From Buttiauxella sp035271705 (GTDB lineage: Bacteria; Pseudomonadota; Gammaproteobacteria; Enterobacterales; Enterobacteriaceae), in assembly GCF_035271705.1 (NCBI RefSeq), contig NZ_DATERI010000039.1, forward strand, positions 1 through 6,056: 6,056 nucleotides of DNA, read 5' to 3'. The stretch's first letter is position 1; each line of letters begins with the position of its first letter. Below are positions 3,886 through 6,056 of the stretch, one piece after another. The notes beneath the pieces were generated by a model that had not been told where the DNA came from, did not search any database, and worked only from the letters and a program-made list of their open reading frames with translations. Made by a program: the position numbers and the translations under genes.

Positions 3886-5532
3886 ATGAATGGTGCACAG
3901 TGGGTAGTACATGCGTTGCGAGCGCAAGGTGTAGAGACTGTTTTCGGCTATCCGGGTGGCGCAATAATGCCAGTTTACGATGCATTATATGACGGTGGTG
4001 TAGAACATTTACTTTGTCGTCACGAACAAGGCGCCGCCATGGCAGCCATCGGTTATGCTCGTTCTACTGGGAAAACAGGTGTTTGCATCGCCACTTCCGG
4101 GCCTGGTGCGACCAACTTAATCACTGGCCTTGCTGATGCGCTGTTAGATTCCGTTCCAATCGTTGCCATAACCGGCCAGGTTGCATCTCCCTTCATAGGT
4201 ACCGATGCTTTCCAGGAAGTTGATGTTTTAGGATTGTCCCTCGCCTGTACTAAACACAGTTTCCTTGTTGAATCATTTGATGATTTGCCCCGCGTTCTCG
4301 CAGAAGCTTTCGAAATAGCAAACTCTGGCCGTCCAGGCCCCGTTTTGGTTGATATACCAAAAGACATCCAGCTGGCACAAGGCGACCTGGAGCCGTGGTT
4401 ATCTACTGTTGAAGATGATTTTGACATTCCGCACGCAGAGCTGAACCAAGCCTTCGACATGATTGCTACTGCTCGCAAGCCGATGCTGTATGTCGGTGGT
4501 GGAGTCGGTATGGCTCAGGCAGTTCCTGCATTGCGTGAATTCATCGCGGTCACCCACATGCCTTCAACCGTCACGCTGAAAGGTCTGGGTGCGGTTCCGG
4601 CAGACCATCCGTTTTATACCGGCATGTTAGGGATGCACGGCACCAAAGCGGCGAACCTGGCAGTACAAGAGTGTGACTTGTTGATTGCGGTTGGCGCGCG
4701 TTTTGATGACCGCGTAACCGGTAAGCTGAATACCTTTGCCCCACACGCCAAAGTTATTCATATGGATATCGACCCGGCAGAGTTGAGTAAATTACGCCAG
4801 GCGCATGTCGGGTTGCAGGGCTGTCTGACTCAATTATTACAGGCCCTGCAACAGCCGTTAGACATCGCAGAATGGCAGCAGGAAATCACAACTTTACGTG
4901 CTGAAAACCCTTGGCGTTACGATCATCCAGGCGAAGCCATTTTTGCTCCGTTGCTGCTCAAGCAAATCTCTGATCGCAAACCACAAGAATGCGTAGTGAC
5001 CACCGATGTGGGTCAGCACCAAATGTGGACGGCTCAACACATGTCGTTTACTCGGCCGGAAAACTTCATCACGTCGAGTGGTTTAGGGACGATGGGCTTT
5101 GGGCTTCCAGCGGCAGTCGGGGCGCAAGTTGCCCGACCGAATGATACCGTTATCTGTATCTCGGGTGACGGCTCTTTCATGATGAACGTGCAGGAGCTGG
5201 GCACCGTAAAACGAAAAAAATTACCGTTGAAAATCGTTTTACTGGATAACCAGCGTTTAGGGATGGTTCGACAGTGGCAGCAAATGTTTTTCTCCGAACG
5301 CTACAGCGAAACCAACCTCTCCGATAACCCCGACTTCCTCATGCTGGCCAGTGCCTTCGGTATCCCAGGCCAACACATTACCCGTAAAGACCAGGTTGAA
5401 GCTGCTATCGACACCATGCTCAATAGCGAAGGTCCATACATGCTTCACGTTTCAATTGATGAGTATGAAAACGTCTGGCCGTTGGTACCACCCGGTGCCA
5501 GTAACTCGCAAATGCTGGAGAAATTATCATGA
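3886..5532 (+). CDS. ilvG: Acetohydroxyacid synthase II, large (catalytic) subunit
   Basis: This is the thiamine diphosphate-dependent catalytic subunit that condenses two pyruvates to acetolactate (for Val and Leu) or pyruvate with 2-ketobutyrate to acetohydroxybutyrate (for Ile). The 548 residues equal the E. coli enzyme in length. Visible features are the catalytic Glu47 in RHEQGA, SGPGATNLITGLADAL at 71-86, the central FAD-binding domain with VGARFDDRVTGK at 269-280, and the thiamine-binding GDGS at 427-430 leading to DNQRLGMVRQW at 454-464. Trp464 corresponds to the residue that gives AHAS II its preference for 2-ketobutyrate. The reading frame is intact, unlike the frameshifted ilvG of E. 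coli K-12, so a valine-resistant isoenzyme is expected. ilvM overlaps its end by four bases. Confidence 0.97.
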   Translation: MNGAQWVVHALRAQGVETVFGYPGGAIMPVYDALYDGGVEHLLCRHEQGAAMAAIGYARSTGKTGVCIATSGPGATNLITGLADALLDSVPIVAITGQVASPFIGTDAFQEVDVLGLSLACTKHSFLVESFDDLPRVLAEAFEIANSGRPGPVLVDIPKDIQLAQGDLEPWLSTVEDDFDIPHAELNQAFDMIATARKPMLYVGGGVGMAQAVPALREFIAVTHMPSTVTLKGLGAVPADHPFYTGMLGMHGTKAANLAVQECDLLIAVGARFDDRVTGKLNTFAPHAKVIHMDIDPAELSKLRQAHVGLQGCLTQLLQALQQPLDIAEWQQEITTLRAENPWRYDHPGEAIFAPLLLKQISDRKPQECVVTTDVGQHQMWTAQHMSFTRPENFITSSGLGTMGFGLPAAVGAQVARPNDTVICISGDGSFMMNVQELGTVKRKKLPLKIVLLDNQRLGMVRQWQQMFFSERYSETNLSDNPDFLMLASAFGIPGQHITRKDQVEAAIDTMLNSEGPYMLHVSIDEYENVWPLVPPGASNSQMLEKLS

Positions 5533-5786
5533 TGCAACATCAGCTCGCTGTTCAGGCCCGTTTTCGTCCAGAAACGCTGGAGCGCGTGTTACGCGTGGTA
5601 CGCCATCGCGGTTTTCAAGTATGTTCTATGAACATGGTCACGGTGGGCAACACTGAGGATATTAATATTGAATTGACCGTTGCCAGCCTGCGCCCAGTCG
5701 AATTACTGTTTAGTCAATTAAGCAAACTGGTTGACGTTGGACGCGTCGAAATCCAGCAACAAACAACACAACAAATCCGCGCCTGA
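5529..5786 (+). CDS. ilvM: Acetohydroxyacid synthase II, small (regulatory) subunit
   Basis: An 85-residue single-ACT-domain protein that binds and activates IlvG. The AHAS II small subunit stabilises the holoenzyme and, unlike those of isoenzymes I and III, does not confer valine inhibition. The ACT fold covers about residues 3-75, with RFRPETLERVLRVVRHRGF, CSMNM and NIELTVAS strongly conserved with E. coli IlvM (87 residues). The differences lie in the 37-44 loop and the Gln/Thr-rich tail. Its ATG overlaps the ilvG stop (ATGA at 5529-5532), with GGAG at 5517-5520, so the subunits are translationally coupled. A second in-frame ATG follows at once at 5532. E. coli has the same MM start. Confidence 0.96.
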   Translation: MMQHQLAVQARFRPETLERVLRVVRHRGFQVCSMNMVTVGNTEDINIELTVASLRPVELLFSQLSKLVDVGRVEIQQQTTQQIRA

Positions 5787-5805
5787 GCGCAGAAGGAAGA
5801 GAATA

Positions 5806-6056
5806 ATGACAACGAAGAAAGCTGATTACATCTGGTTCAATGGTGAGATGACGCCATGGGGCGAGGCAAAGGTTCATGTCATGTCCCATGCGCTGCATTA
5901 CGGCACATCGGTCTTCGAAGGCATCCGTTGCTACGAGTCTCACATTGGTCCAGTGGTGTTCCGCCATCGTGAACACATGCAGCGTTTGCGTGATTCAGCA
6001 AAAATCTATCGTTTCCCTGTATCACAAAGTGTTGATGAGCTGATGGAAGCTTGCCG
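5806..6056 (+). CDS. ilvE: Branched-chain amino acid aminotransferase (3' end outside window)
   Basis: IlvE is a pyridoxal phosphate enzyme (fold type IV) that transfers an amino group from glutamate to the keto acids of Leu, Ile and Val, the last step of their synthesis. Only the first 83 codons and two bases are present. The E. coli protein has about 309 residues, so the PLP-binding lysine lies beyond the edge. The visible part starts MTTKKADYIWFNGEM and contains HVMSHALHYGTSVFEGIRCY at 24-43 and FRHREHMQRLRDSAKIYRFP, with most residues as in E. coli IlvE. Divergence is concentrated at 16-20. AAGGA at 5793-5797 supports the ATG. The 19-bp gap after ilvM indicates the same operon. Confidence 0.97.
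   Translation, partial: MTTKKADYIWFNGEMTPWGEAKVHVMSHALHYGTSVFEGIRCYESHIGPVVFRHREHMQRLRDSAKIYRFPVSQSVDELMEAC

Noticed and set aside
4053..4478. A 141-codon open frame on the minus strand within ilvG
   Set aside because: It lies fully inside the strongly recognised ilvG, has no ribosome-binding site or family resemblance, and is a reading-frame shadow.
5351..5656. 101-codon plus-strand frame spanning the ilvG-ilvM junction
   Set aside because: It is an alternative frame over the end of ilvG and start of ilvM, both of which are well supported.
5755..5776. CAACAAACAACACAACAAA-like low-complexity stretch at the end of ilvM
   Set aside because: It encodes the Gln/Thr-rich tail of IlvM, which is similarly composed in E. 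coli, and is not a separate repeat.
5673..5805. Internal promoter for ilvE within ilvM
   Set aside because: E. coli has an internal ilvE promoter, but the TTGACC at 5673 and the TTGACG at 5731 here lack a -10 at the right distance.
5710..5976. Open frame on the minus strand over the ilvM-ilvE junction
   Set aside because: It overlaps two clear operon genes and has no recognisable product.

Overview
The window is a conserved chromosomal segment from a gamma-proteobacterium of the order Enterobacterales. It runs from the distal end of a ribosomal RNA operon (5S rRNA, tRNA-Asp, tRNA-Trp, the rrnC-type arrangement), through hdfR, maoP and comM, into the first genes of the ilvGMEDA operon (ilvL, ilvX, ilvG, ilvM and the start of ilvE). 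Gene order, protein lengths and sequences closely resemble Escherichia coli, but the differences in HdfR, IlvL, IlvX and the spacers indicate another genus. I cannot name it from the sequence alone.

Layout. Positions 1-418 (+ strand) hold a 5S rRNA lacking about four 5' bases, two tRNAs separated by hairpin-forming spacers, and a strong terminator with a UUCG loop that ends the rRNA transcript. Positions 463-1287 (- strand) encode the LysR-type regulator HdfR. It is divergent from maoP (1407-1745, +), a small protein that organises the Ori macrodomain. Their 119-bp spacer carries two overlapping promoters whose -35 boxes are the two arms of one inverted repeat. maoP converges on comM/yifB (1773-3293, -), an AAA+ ATPase of the Mg-chelatase-like family, across a shared terminator. 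Positions 3294-3647 have no gene. They hold the comM leader, an AT-rich nested palindrome and the ilv promoter.

From 3648 onward is the branched-chain amino acid operon. A 32-residue leader peptide with 15 Leu/Val/Ile residues is followed by a textbook transcription attenuator at 3769-3800. An alternative 8-bp pairing (3713-3720 with 3772-3779) would disrupt it. Next come a 17-codon small ORF matching ilvX, intact ilvG and ilvM (acetohydroxyacid synthase II large and small subunits, overlapping by ATGA), and the first 83 codons of ilvE (branched-chain aminotransferase), cut by the window edge. IlvG and IlvM form the enzyme that starts Ile/Val synthesis. IlvE performs the last transamination. 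The leader senses charged Leu, Val and Ile tRNAs.

I found no mobile element, CRISPR array, phage gene or undescribed defence-like system. The coding content is ordinary core genome. The interest lies in the regulatory DNA: the hdfR/maoP palindromes, the AT-rich palindrome before the ilv promoter, the attenuator, and the variable ilvX.
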